Assembly: GCA_004369085.1 (NCBI GenBank)
Contig: ML210461.1
Span: forward strand, 1-25,019
Origin: Coprinopsis marcescibilis
Lineage: Eukaryota; Basidiomycota; Agaricomycetes; Agaricales; Psathyrellaceae
DNA: 25,019 nt
Direction of reading: 5' to 3'
Made by a program: the position numbers and the translations under genes. Shown in pieces: positions 11,342-21,655 of this stretch (its first letter is position 1; the number at the start of each line of letters is the position of its first letter). The notes under the pieces are model-generated. The model was not told where the DNA came from. It did no database searches and saw only the letters and a program-made list of their open reading frames with translations.

Positions 11342-11392
11342 CAGTGATGACGTAATTTCCCGCGTGAATCCATCACGTGACTACGTCACCTG
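11342..11392. promoter_or_regulatory. Imperfect palindrome with CRE-like arms and an E-box
   Basis: The segment contains TGATGACGTAA on the left, CATCACGTGAC in the middle right and TACGTCACCTGA at the right. The outer arms (TCAGTGATGACGTA and TACGTCACCTGA) are imperfect reverse complements, each with a TGACGT/ACGTCA core of the type bound by bZIP factors. CACGTG is a bHLH site. No gene start is close by, so a role in transcription is not shown; it may equally be the end of a decayed repeat. Confidence 0.35.
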
Positions 11393-11522
11393 ATCCTTTA
11401 AATCATCGGACGCGCGCTTAATGTACAGTACTCTAGGATGAAACTGTTCTTAAGGTAAGGAAGCCCACAAGGGTATGAGAGAGAATACCATGCACTGAAC
11501 TCGCGTCCCGTCAAATTACCCG

Positions 11523-11552
11523 TAATTTACACAGAGAATCACAAGTAAATTA
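11523..11552. repeat. Small perfect inverted repeat (hairpin)
   Basis: TAATTTAC at 11523-11530 and its reverse complement GTAAATTA at 11545-11552 are separated by 14 bases. It is short and AT-rich, in a gene-free region, and could arise by chance. No T-tract follows. Confidence 0.3.
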
Positions 11553-14500
11553 ACTAATTTTCACTTGGAAGTTCCAATGGGAAGCTCCTTTCTATGCAAA
11601 TATACCGATTATAATTATTTAAAGGGCTTGTCCCGGCTCCTACATCATTGCCCTGCTCGTTGCCATCAGCTTCATGATTGTGGCTATGCTTCCATTCCTA
11701 TTCAAAATCAGCAAACCTGGTTCCTGTATGTATCAGATGTAGTACGTATATAGATCCGAGGTCTGAACATGTCCTATCTTCAAGCTTCCTAGGCATTAAT
11801 TAACTCCCTCTCAAATTTTGCTGACATTGTGGGGATCTTAGTGGTTAAACAACATCTCCTTACCATCTATAGTTGACCGGCCATTGATCACGACGTCAGA
11901 CAGCTCTTCATTTAGCCTTCCCAGTTATACCATTTGCCCAAACACTCCTTTCTTATGTATCCAACCATGCGAATATTAGAGTTAGCGGCTACAGGTCTTG
12001 AATAACCTTTATTTGACAACAGCGTTCCAGCACCAAGACTATGACAGCACCATACACAGCACATAAAGGGAGGGTTCCCAAGCTTTGTATATTCCAGACA
12101 TCGTAGACTCTAGACTCTTGAGGTCCAAACACGAAGATTCATGAGCAGAACGTGTAAGCAAGTACAAACTGATCAGGGGGGTAATATAATAGTGTCAGTC
12201 TTCTCGTCTGGCTGAGTGCAGAGTCCGGCAACGAATACAAGGTTGAGCAGAGAGACTAATAACAATGGATCCCATCTGAATGTATCGACGGTGGGTTTGT
12301 TATCTTGGACAGGCGCGTGCGAACGGGGCTGACTGATGGAGGCACCCACTCGCACTCTTGTCCATATGTAAATTATACTACCTGCCTACCTATGACCTCT
12401 ACAATAGATCTGTGTTGTATGTGCAAGTGTCAGAATCATGGTAAATGTAATGAAAGCAAATTCTCGTTTGTGAAATCCCAAGTAATTTGAAATCGTCCGG
12501 AACGTCCTTCAAACCTTACGTCACGTACTAATTGGTTGTCCGTGGGATCCCGACGCCCGCCGTTTCCCCCGAGTTTGAAATTTTGACTAAATCTACACCT
12601 GCACTTTATTTAATTTTAATATACTCGGGGCTGGACCACACAATAGATCAGCACGCTTCGCACAAACTGGTGCTGTACAAGTGACCTGTGAGTCTGTCTA
12701 AGCAGTGTTTGCAGACTGATCCCATCAAGGAACTGTGTTTATGCATTTGCGAATGCACACAGTGTGTATGCTTGGGGAATTTTCCGCGAAAAAAGATGTC
12801 ATACAATCCACCTGCAAGTAGCTACCGACCCTGCAGATATCCGTGGAAAGCGCTGACTATTTACACTTCTCCGATCGTGTGCGATCTGTTACTACGCACA
12901 ATTGCCAGGTGATGCGTAGTGTGGCAACGCAGGGACGGAGCACAGAAGGAAAGTCAGAATTTAGGATCACCGCTCTCTGCTTACTGACTATGGAGCGTTA
13001 GCGAGTCTTGTTGGACCCTAAAGATCGAGGCCTAGTGCAAGTACGGTAAGCGTTAACCGGTTTAATCGGTGCCGGCGTGGGTTGCAGTCTGATGGTTCAA
13101 ATCTCGGATAGTGCTGGCTTGCGATACGGTCGTGGTTTAGTTGTGGATAGGTCGAAGAAATCGCATCATGAATGAGCTAGCCACCTATTGCGGCCAGGTA
13201 TCAGATGTGCTGACTTGTTCTCAGTCGCAGAGAAGTTCGGGCGCTTTGAGTCTCAAAGAGGGAATACGCCCCATACAAATGTTGACTTCCGCCCCCCACT
13301 TGCGTAAGGACCCTCGAATTCCTGGGGGATAGCATTCTGTACCATTTTACCATCACTCTACCATACGATTAGTAGCTCGAACTTCCTCTGGGCGGTGACA
13401 GATAGGCAAACATTTCTGTCTAGAAACCGTTGGGTGTAGGTCATATTGCTCAAGTGTCATCTGTGTCGAAGTCAAATGCGCTCTTAACAGTCATGCAAAA
13501 CATCAGGAAGAATATGGGTATGCCTGCATATGTTCTACCTGCCCCCCGCTCCATCAAACCCACAAATTGCCTACCCGAATCCGGAGAAGATCAACTGTTA
13601 TTGCGACCGTCTGTAGAGCTCGGACTCCAGCCACTTGTGTACATCCAGCGTAAATCGAGTTAGTCCACGGTGATAATAGACTGTCAGATGTGCTTCTCAA
13701 ATTCTTTAGACAGAGGAAGAGTTCAGAGAATATCACAAAGCGGGGCCAGCACAAGGGACGATAGAGCGTGTATGATGAAGAGGGCTTCCTTTAAATCGCC
13801 GTCTTCTTTCTTGCTGCCCAAACTGCTTCTCTTGGGAATGCAACGCCTAGAAAGGCACAGATAGGCTGTCGGTGCCCATAGAACTCGCGGACTGAGTTCA
13901 TTTAGATGTCCCCTGTTTTAGCCGTGATTGGTAGTAGAGCCAAAACGTCCAGAGAACAAATGTCCCAAAGTTCTGCCGTTACGGTATGCCGAGGCTGTCC
14001 CCTGCACAGTACATTTAGTAGTCCTACATCAGAAAGATCTTTCCAGAACTCGAACCGCGTCTTCCTGAATTAATTTTGCGGCCATATCGGTGGCTCTGAG
14101 GAGAGTTATGTTTTACATGGGTAACGGAAAGGCGATTCGTGCCGGTTCTGCCGAAGTCAATGCCGTCCACATTACAATTTCTGCCGAATCATCGGAAAAT
14201 GCCGAAATACATCTTACGTGCCACCCTTCTCTGGGTTCTCCGGCTTCTCTTGTACGTCTTGTATCTAAGTTCTATACTCAATGCTACCCACAAGAGCACG
14301 TTAACGGTATAAGTTTTGTATGGTATGTGGGCTGCTTGCTTGTATACCTGAAGCTGCGTACAGCGGAATAGAGATCCCCATCGAGACATGGGACGGCGCC
14401 AGAAACCTGGGCGGTGGCGCTCTACAACTCAACCTTATCGATATCTTAAATGTGGAAATACGCCCAAAGTTGAATAGGCGGAATTAAAATGAACTCGCCA

Positions 14501-15204
14501 TCGTTGTTGTTCTACACGGTCGTCGCCGCGCTCTAGCGATCACCATTACAGGCCCAGCGACGATGATGGTAACTAGTATACATACTGCGGCCTAGACCTG
14601 GCGTCAGCAGCTCGGGATAAGCTGCGGCTTAGATTGCTAGTACTTAGGAGAGACCAGTGAGTACTACCAAAACCGATCTTAACCCAACTGAGAAAGAGAC
14701 CTTGCTAGTAGCCGGAGGCATCATATCAAGCATTCAAGTTCGAGCCAAAGCATCATCCGACAATCCTTATTCAGACTCGAAGCAAAGTCTATCCATCAAC
14801 TGAGATCGAATGAGGAATCATTTCGGCTTGGGTTGGGTCAGGAGGTCGCCTTCAGGGCTCGAAACTTGTACTCATTCGTGCGCAAATGCATTTGGCGAAA
14901 TTGTGCAGAAGTAAGTAAACACCAGTTACGTCTTTGCCTCGCGAGTACAGGGCTGATCCACGATGTTTTCATGAAAAACTATTCGCTCCAAGGAACATGC
15001 TTGAGACAAAATGCCGCAATGTTGCTTAACCTCGTGCCATCAGCTTGCTAGCGGGAGGTGGCTCCGCGTGCCTCGCGAAGCTTGGCTACAAAAAATAAAC
15101 AGGTGGATTAATTGGCTGCGGCACAGTACTAGATGGAATTGCTGATCACTTGACCTAGGCGATAGGGAAGGGCTTTCCTCAGAATTCTTGAGGTAGGCAA
15201 ATGG

Positions 15205-15245
15205 GTGTGGTGACGAAAGTCCGGTGTATAAATTGATGTGGTGAC
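15205..15245 (+). promoter_or_regulatory. TATA box and short direct repeats upstream of the monooxygenase
   Basis: TATAAA lies at 15227-15232. It is bracketed by two copies of TGTGGTGACG (15205-15214 and 15236-15245). The monooxygenase ATG is about 295 bp downstream, so this would imply a long leader or an unseen 5' intron; a nearer start site without TATA is also possible. Confidence 0.3.
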
Positions 15246-15525
15246 GGTCAAATTAGCGCGACTTGATCGTGGGACAGTTGCAGACGCCCCCATTTGTCAA
15301 AGGAGGAAGGTCCCATCTGCTTTCGAGATCTTGCATGTCACAGATTCTCGGTTGAACGTCCCCAAGCCTCGAACAAGAAGTCCGGTTCAATCGTGTCTTC
15401 CGGCAGACCAGAATTTCTTCAAAATGGCCCATGCAATGCCTGATCCTTCTACGTTTTCCAACATTCTTTTGCCGCCTGCGCCTCTCTCTCCAAAGATCTC
15501 TCTAGACCACCTGTGATCGATATCT

Positions 15526-17457
15526 ATGCCTTCTGGACCGAAATTTAGGGTTGCTATTTGGTCAGTCGGTGTCCTTGACGGCTCTTCTGGATGTGGCATT
15601 GATCGACGTGTTCTTCCCGTATGTAGCGGAGGTGGTATTGGAGGGCTGACTGCTGCGAGTAAGACCAACTCTTCCCGCACTATTCCTCGAGGTTTTGACC
15701 CAACTGCATAGTCATACTCGCAAGATCACAAGATATCGAAGTTGAAATATACGAGTCCGCTCAGAAGCTCACTGAAATCGGCGCGGGAATTGGACTTTTC
15801 TCCCGTAAGCCCTGCCGGTGCTGCTCCGTCTTCCCAAGTGGATATTCAACGTTCTTCCGCAGGTCCATGGGAAATCATTCGAAAGATAGGCCTAGATGAA
15901 GAGCTTTTGAAGACGACAGCTATCAAACCTGTGGAAGGTCCGGGTATGTTAACGAACTCTTCGCTACCCTGGCATTCCCTATAACGCCACACTATACAGT
16001 ATCCTCCTTCAAGTATCGCAGGAGCGATAGACCCGAGGGTCTCGAATTCTACACCCTCGTCACAAAAGGTAAGCCTTCCTGTTCTTCGCTGTCTAATTAG
16101 AATTTAATCCGCTTCTTCACGTTGCCCAGGGAATTTGATGACCTTCCATCGTGCTGATTTCCAAGCTGCATTGCTTCGGAAGTTGCCTCGATCATGTAGA
16201 GTCAACTGCTCAAAACGACTCCGGTCTTATACCCAACACCCTTCAGGACCGATCGAATTACTTTTCGAGGATGGAACGACTACGACCTGCGACGTGCTCC
16301 TTGGTGCTGATGGGCTCAAATCCGCGGTTCGTCGTTCGATGATGAATGAGAAAGCCCAGACAGCGCAATCAAGTACAGAAGCCGCCGAATACATAGCTTC
16401 CATCGATCCACTATGGTGTGGCCAGAACGCCTACCGAGAGTTAATCCCAGCGGAGCGACTTAACGCTCGCTGCCCCAATCACCGAGTCTTCACACAGCCA
16501 ACCCAGGTATATATGTTTCTCGAATCGGCCAGTTTCGTTCTACATTGCTGATTTACATCCCTCCTTATCATTAGTATCTGGGCAAAAATGGAGTAAGTTG
16601 ACCTTTCCGTTGATGCCATGGAACGATTAGCTGACGTTCGATGTGCCCTCCGCCCTTTAGTACATCATTGCCTATCCCATCCAAAAAGGAAAGATGATCA
16701 ACTTCGTTGCTTTCACTGCACGACACGACCTTGAAGATACTAAGTTCAACGGAGCTTGGGTCTGCCCCACTGACAGCTCCGAGGTGACAACAATGTTCAG
16801 AAAGTGGGAGCCAGAGGCTCAAGCATTACTTGATGTAAGTCTTACTTCATATACTCACCGTTAGTGCTACGATCTGATCTGGCTCTGCTCTCAGTGCATC
16901 GACAGACCGCTTCGATGGGCAATTCATACTGTCCGTCCACTAAGCAGTTATTCCCATGGACGGGTCGCCCTGCTTGGAGATGCTGTAAGTCCTGGCCAAT
17001 GGTATTGTTCTTTCGTAGGGTCGTCTTAATCAGTTGTCCCTCCAGGCTCACGCTAGCCCACCACATCAAGGATCGGGTGCCGCTATGGCCATCGAGGTAA
17101 GAGCCGTCCAAATTTGATTCATTAACGGCGTTACCAACTATCTTGCAGGATGCTTTCGTGTTGGCGACACTTCTCATACAACCAGGAGCCACCCGCGAGA
17201 CACTTCCACGGGTATTGAGTATCTACGATCACGTCAGGCGTCCTGTCGACCACGACGTTCACAACCGGAACCGAATCAACGGTCAATATTTCACCTTCCA
17301 CAACGTTGACCTCGATCCCAGCCTCCCAGACGAGCATCTCCTTCCCTATTTGCAGCACCATGCGCAGAAGTTTACGAAAAACTGGGAATGGGCTTGGCTC
17401 TCATCTGCTGCGCCGGTCATGCAAGAAGCCATGCAGCTCTTGAACTCGAGTTCATAG
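15526..17457 (+). CDS. FAD-dependent monooxygenase (salicylate hydroxylase-like), 11 exons
   Basis: Group A flavoprotein monooxygenase (FAD_binding_3 type), which uses NAD(P)H and O2 to hydroxylate usually aromatic substrates. Exons: 15526-15560, 15627-15658, 15712-15804, 15863-15943, 16000-16068, 16130-16506, 16575-16592, 16661-16834, 16895-16984, 17046-17096, 17149-17457, giving 442 residues in frame. Motifs present: the Rossmann GxGxxG loop as ICGGGIGGLTAA (residues 11-22), a family-typical PWEIIRKIGL after exon junction 3/4, LMTFHRADFQ near 106, the DG motif VLLGADGLKS (159-168), YIIAYPIQKGKMINFVAF, and the GD motif GRVALLGDAAHASPPHQGSG (315-334) for FAD ribose contact. Length and motif order match salicylate hydroxylase-like fungal proteins; the true substrate cannot be told from sequence. 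The start is the first ATG before the Rossmann strand. Exon 7 is only 18 nt. No break was seen. Confidence 0.93.
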
Positions 17458-17939
17458 ATCGAGATGAGGCGCTTCCAACTGCCAATGTTTGTTTGACCTG
17501 GATACGATTCTATTATGACGTCTCGGAGTTATGGCCTTAAACGACCTGTCTTATGTGCTTTCGCGTTGCTGTTTATTCTGTCCAATCTCTCGTAGAGTTT
17601 AAGATCTGCTTTGCATTTAAATGTGGACGGATTCCTATACCACACATGTCTCGATATATAGGGAACAAGTTGTACCAGTAGCTGTATATTTCAATATCAT
17701 TCAATCGTCCACTCAAAAAGACTTGGCTGCTTTCGGGTATCCACCTGAAAGGTTCGCGGCGAGCATCATGCTACTTACCCGACGTCTGATCGTGACCTGA
17801 ACCCGACAGACGTCTTGATTCCTGAGAGAACCTGATCGGTGAGTCAACTGCCGAGCTCCGCTTGACAAGGCCAGGAACTGAGTCATGGTAATGAACACGG
17901 ACCTGCCATTATTATTAAAGGTATTGAATATGATGCGAG

Positions 17940-18181
17940 TAAGCGCCATGGTTACTTGGTCACCCGACGAGTGCCTAGAACCAGCTGCCCTACATAGCAG
18001 AAAGGCTACCGTTACCTAGCGCCCACAAGAGGCCAAACCATGGGTTTTAATAATTGCGCATCCCTTGTACTGTATGCGTTTGGAGGGATAAAGAGCACTC
18101 CCGGAGAAGGTTCCTGAACGCCCAGGCACTTGTCACTTGGTCGACCTTGCGTAAGACTCGAATAAGCGCCATGGTAACCTG
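17940..18181. repeat. Pair of diverged direct repeats
   Basis: TAAGCGCCATGGTTACTTG at 17940-17958 recurs as TAAGCGCCATGGTAACCTG at 18163-18181 (17 of 19 identical), 223 bp apart. A related CATGGTAATGAACACGGAC is at 17884-17902, matching CATGGTAACCTGAACAAGGAC at 18170-18190 with a two-base gap. ACTTGGTC also occurs twice (17954-17961 and 18135-18142). The pattern suggests an old tandem or dispersed repeat unit, too eroded to define its edges. Confidence 0.4.
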
Positions 18182-18537
18182 AACAAGGACATTAGCTTTC
18201 GAGCGGATTTCTAGCTGAAGTCCGTGCCCAGATCCATAAGAAAGTACGACTAGCATCAACACGGGCAGGCGCCGTACTCGATATACAGCCTAGTGAACAC
18301 TTCACGCAGTACAACTTCAAGGTCGCCCGTTAGTAGTCCGGAAGAACCACACTTTTCGAGTCAACGTGGCAATGTAACCGTGTCGATGGGTATTGGCAAT
18401 GGAATAAGCACCGTACATGTACCCTCTTCTTTCAAGACAACAGTGAGTAGACTCTTAGAGGCTAGACAAAAGATTCAAGTTTAGGATTTCTGGCGGTGAG
18501 TTTGTCAATGTTAGGGAGCTTGGCGAGACCCACAGAA

Positions 18538-18586
18538 CGATAGGATAAGATGATGAGATAAGATTCGTATCCTCATCTAATCTAAT
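18538..18586. promoter_or_regulatory. GATA-rich imperfect palindrome upstream of TGS1
   Basis: The stretch carries GATAAGAT twice (18544-18551 and 18557-18564), including one AGATAAG match to the fungal GATA-factor consensus, followed by CTCATCTAATCTAATC, so GATGAG at 18552-18557 pairs with CTCATC at 18572-18577. It lies about 150-200 bp before the TGS1 start and could be part of its promoter, or simply a degenerate simple repeat. Confidence 0.3.
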
Positions 18587-18736
18587 CGAAGGTGGTTGGG
18601 CCCATCAAACTTGAAACAAAATCGACAGTCGCGTTGTTGTCGAGCAGCGAGTTTGCGTCTCGACATTGCGACCAACACGACGACGACGCATAACCTCAAA
18701 TCACGAATACTGCACTCATACAGCCCCTAAACTGAT

Positions 18737-19726
18737 ATGGGCAAAAATAAACGAAAGGCTGGGCTTACTGGGCTAGCTAGGTTTGTCCTAGAGTCATTCC
18801 AGCCCGACACCTCCCAACCCAGCGCGCTGGAGCAACAACCTTCAAAGGACATAAAGGTGGCAGAAAAAGCAGTGAAGAAGGTGTATGATGCGACGACACT
18901 GGTATCGCATGTGGAAGACCAATACGAGCTGCCTGAAAAGCTGCAGAAATGTACGTGTCAGCTTTGTTTGCTAGGCCCTCTTGAATTCTGACGCTTTGCG
19001 TAGATTTTTCTCAGCGATACCGCCTGTTTTCCCTATACTCTGAACCCCCAGGCTGTTTATTGGACGAGGAAGGTTGGTTCAGTGTCACACCGGAACGCAT
19101 CGCCACCCAGATTGCAGAAAGATGCAGATGCGATACCATTCTTGACGCATTCTGTGGAGTGGGAGGAAATGCGATTGCGTTTGCTCAGACGTGCAACAGA
19201 GGTGTGTTTTCAGCAGTATTTCCATGGTAGCCTGCATCTGATGTGCTTGCTCAAAGTTATCGCTGTGGATACATCTCCCACTCGCCTAGCTCTCGCGCGA
19301 CACAACGCACAGATATACGGTGTCGCCGATCGGATCGAATTCATCCTCGCCGACTACGTTTCGTTCGCGAGCAGCATCGCTTCACGGACGCAGTCAAGGC
19401 CAATAGATGTGGTTTTCTTGAGCCCACCATGGGGTGGTGTCGACTACCTGTCGGGGTCCAGCAACGACAAAAGTGATAGCCAACAACACCCATCGTACTC
19501 ACTCGATGCCATTTTACCTATCCCCGGGGCTGAGTTGTTCGATCTATCCCGAAAGATAACGCCCAATATCGCCTTCTATCTACCCAGGAATACTAATCTC
19601 AACGAAATCAGCAAACTAGTGCCGAATGAATCAGTCGAGGTCGAGGAGGAATGGATGGGGTCAAAATTAAAGGCATTAACCTGCTATTTTGGTGGTCTGA
19701 CAGTGGGACAAGAAGAACTGTTTTGA
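18737..19726 (+). CDS. TGS1: Trimethylguanosine synthase (RNA cap hypermethylase)
   Basis: SAM-dependent methyltransferase that converts the m7G cap of snRNAs and snoRNAs to the 2,2,7-trimethylguanosine cap, acting in the nucleus/nucleolus. Exons 18737-18950, 19004-19201 and 19257-19726 join to 293 residues. A basic N-terminus begins MGKNKRKAG. The conserved core follows: YFSQRYRLFS (72-81), DEEGWFSVTPERIA (92-105), the SAM-binding motif ILDAFCGVGGNAIAF (117-131), VIAVDTSPTRL (138-148) and the catalytic SPPWGG (193-198), whose Trp stacks on the m7G base in the family. Length fits the short fungal form, which lacks the long N-terminal extension of the animal protein. The gene looks intact. Confidence 0.96.
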
Positions 19727-20524
19727 CATAGACCCCTCTTGCCTTCTTGTAACCGCCCTACCACCGCTCCGGGCGAATCGTGGCCGGAGAAGGAGTCACA
19801 GCGATCCGTGCTTCGTCACACGAAAGCTCCATCCAAAGATGGTAACCTCGCACAACTGCTAGCTCTCCTCGCTCCTCACCCACCGATATCTTCCTACTAC
19901 CACCGCCGACAGCCCCAAACAAATTTTACAAGGGTTATCCATCGGCAAACTCCAACATCATCAATACCTGCACCGACACGATCTCGAAGTGCGGTGGCAT
20001 CGCTTTTCAGGTCCTGATACATCTCGGTTCCGTCACAGCGCGGAGATGTACAAGCAACTACATGTCTTTAAGTTGCGGCGACTGACAAGCTGCGACGATA
20101 GAACATGGCACCAACATGGCACTGACGACATTACGCTGTTCTCCAGCGACCGATGACTCCGCCATCTCTACACCTTGGTGGAAAGGTTTCAGTTCTGCAC
20201 CATTCTTCTCGTGGGCACAGCCTGTTTTAGGTGTAAATCAAGCTGGTGAATATGATAAAATGTGTTGTTTGCTGTCCAACGATTGAGGTCCCCCTAGTAC
20301 CCACTTTTGCACACAACTCCAATCCTAGGGTCGGGGATAGTCATCCCAGCTTGATCCTAGGGTAGGGAGCCAAATACAACGTAAGTGGACATTTCACTGC
20401 TCCGAACTTCATCTCTTATAGCCACAGGGGAGGAGGAGAAGTGACAGGTGGTATCAAGACACGCGGGCAATTCAAGCGCCTCAGCAATCGCACTGCGCAT
20501 CTGCCACCCTGCTGGCCCCGCAAG
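19727..20524. other. Gap between TGS1 and the membrane protein gene
   Basis: A plus-strand frame at 19739-20017 is Pro/Ser/Thr-rich with no recognisable domain; it directly follows the TGS1 stop and is more likely 3' UTR and flank. ATCCTAGGGT occurs twice at 20322-20331 and 20354-20363, about 160-200 bp before the next start. The frame of the membrane protein is open upstream of its ATG back to about 20441, but no ATG occurs there. Confidence 0.4.
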
Positions 20525-21064
20525 ATGATGCCACTTTCGGTCGCGGACGACTATACCATTCAAGATCCCCTCCGCCTTTCAGCATGCTACCAAAGACTCT
20601 TCGCCTCATCCATTCTCAACGCAGTTATTATCCTCGGCTTTTCGCTGTCCCAACTCGGCGGCAAAGGCTCATTCTACACCAGTCCTATCGCCGCACTCCT
20701 CACCATAATTCACTCCAGCACTCTCTGGATTCTCTGCAGACGGGAGTCCCAACGCGACCCTTCCTACTCCGCCCGGAGACGAAAGATGGCCACGACTCGA
20801 CGGATCAGTGTGGCTTCAACATTTGCGCTGGAACTGCTCTGGGTGGCGGCGTTCGTCATCCTGGTGATTTTCATCACGGCACCGCATCAAGGGTCAAATT
20901 TTGGGGTTTCTCGGATCCTGGGGCTTGTTGAGGCCGTTTTAACGGGTATCCAGGCGTGCTTGACGATGTGGCTTGCTGTAAGATGTACGCGTGAACGGAT
21001 ATCTACACGACGAGTTGAGAGGACAAGCCAGCATCGGAGTGGGAGGTGGTTTTGGATTTCGTAG
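20525..21064 (+). CDS. Four-helix integral membrane protein, unknown function
   Basis: I do not recognise the family. The single exon encodes 179 residues. Four hydrophobic segments are evident, at about residues 24-43, 53-71, 94-119 and 131-152, with basic loops between helices 2 and 3 (RRRK, TTRR) and a basic C-terminal tail rich in Arg. Even spacing of four helices with a short N-terminus resembles small tetraspanning fungal membrane proteins of MARVEL-like layout, but no signature confirms this. The start was set at the first of two adjacent ATGs (20525), because no in-frame ATG occurs further upstream. The reverse strand is not open over the same length. The gene is likely real because hydrophobic segments, loops and stop position form a coherent protein. 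Confidence 0.7.
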   Translation: MMPLSVADDYTIQDPLRLSACYQRLFASSILNAVIILGFSLSQLGGKGSFYTSPIAALLTIIHSSTLWILCRRESQRDPSYSARRRKMATTRRISVASTFALELLWVAAFVILVIFITAPHQGSNFGVSRILGLVEAVLTGIQACLTMWLAVRCTRERISTRRVERTSQHRSGRWFWIS

Positions 21065-21655
21065 CGGACTTTTTTTGTTTATGTTTCGTCATTCCCCCCT
21101 GCCGGTAGAAACGTCTCCGTGCAGGATTCTGTAGCTTACTTTCCCTTCCTTTCGGGGTTCGACCATACAGCCTATTGAACTTTTCTTGAATGTATGGCTA
21201 GAGAAATGTTGTATTATTTATCTATGTATTTGTAGCGTCGAGTATTTATATCGGACTCGGATTTGAGTTTACACTGTAGTTACATCTTGGTTACACCCTG
21301 TAACGTCGTTCCCGACCATCTTGGGACGGACAAATTTTTATTCCAATTGGCAGGGTACTCAGCCAAGGAACAGGAACGGATACTATGTATACGGCTTCAA
21401 TAGAACATTAAATTTCCGTGAACCCTCGACAAATACTGAAGAGACGAAAAACCCCAAAGTTCAAAGCAGGACGTATCCGAGTCACTCTCCGAGAAGGTTA
21501 GCAAATTGGTTCAATCGCCCAGGGCCGACTTTGAATTTCAGAATATTGCGCTGAGAACAATGAGTTCGTGAGTCACACTATTATACAAATATGCTTGTAC
21601 TGGGAAACTCTGCTGTTGAGACTATTACGATGTGACAATGGGCTATTATTGGGAC
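21065..21655. other. Convergent 3' flanks
   Basis: The membrane protein gene (plus) and the right FunK1 remnant (minus) end towards each other here. AT-rich sequence after 21180 fits 3' UTRs. A plus frame at 21321-21554 has no recognisable content. Confidence 0.4.

Larger units (their letters stand above)
9020..15525. other. 6.5-kb stretch without supportable genes
   Basis: Both strands carry only short, unrelated open frames (the longest about 90 codons, for example 14090-14371 plus and 15387-15680 minus) with no recognisable domain and no consistent splicing. Pyrimidine-rich and short CAC-type simple sequence occurs at about 9295-9345 and 9605-9632. Between 11150 and 12600 the DNA is AT-rich with several small palindromes. 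The end near 15200-15525 should hold the monooxygenase promoter. I found no transposase, reverse transcriptase, tRNA or rRNA. Decayed mobile-element sequence is possible but I cannot show it. Confidence 0.45.
17458..18736. other. Gap between the monooxygenase and TGS1
   Basis: No protein gene that I can support. It contains related direct repeats near 17.9 and 18.2 kb and an AT-rich GATA-bearing palindromic stretch just before TGS1, both listed separately. The first part is the monooxygenase 3' flank. Confidence 0.4.

Noticed and set aside
12173..12355. 60-codon minus-strand frame with a hydrophobic segment
   Set aside because: No splice partners, no recognisable domain, and located in a region of chance frames.
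13021..13125. tRNA-like segment with a GGTTCAAATC box
   Set aside because: The would-be T arm and acceptor arm do not pair and no anticodon arm can be drawn; similar boxes elsewhere (near 14050, 21160 and 24890) fail in the same way.
19739..20017. 92-codon Pro/Ser/Thr-rich frame right after TGS1
   Set aside because: Low-complexity composition and position directly behind the TGS1 stop suggest 3' flank; no homology is apparent.
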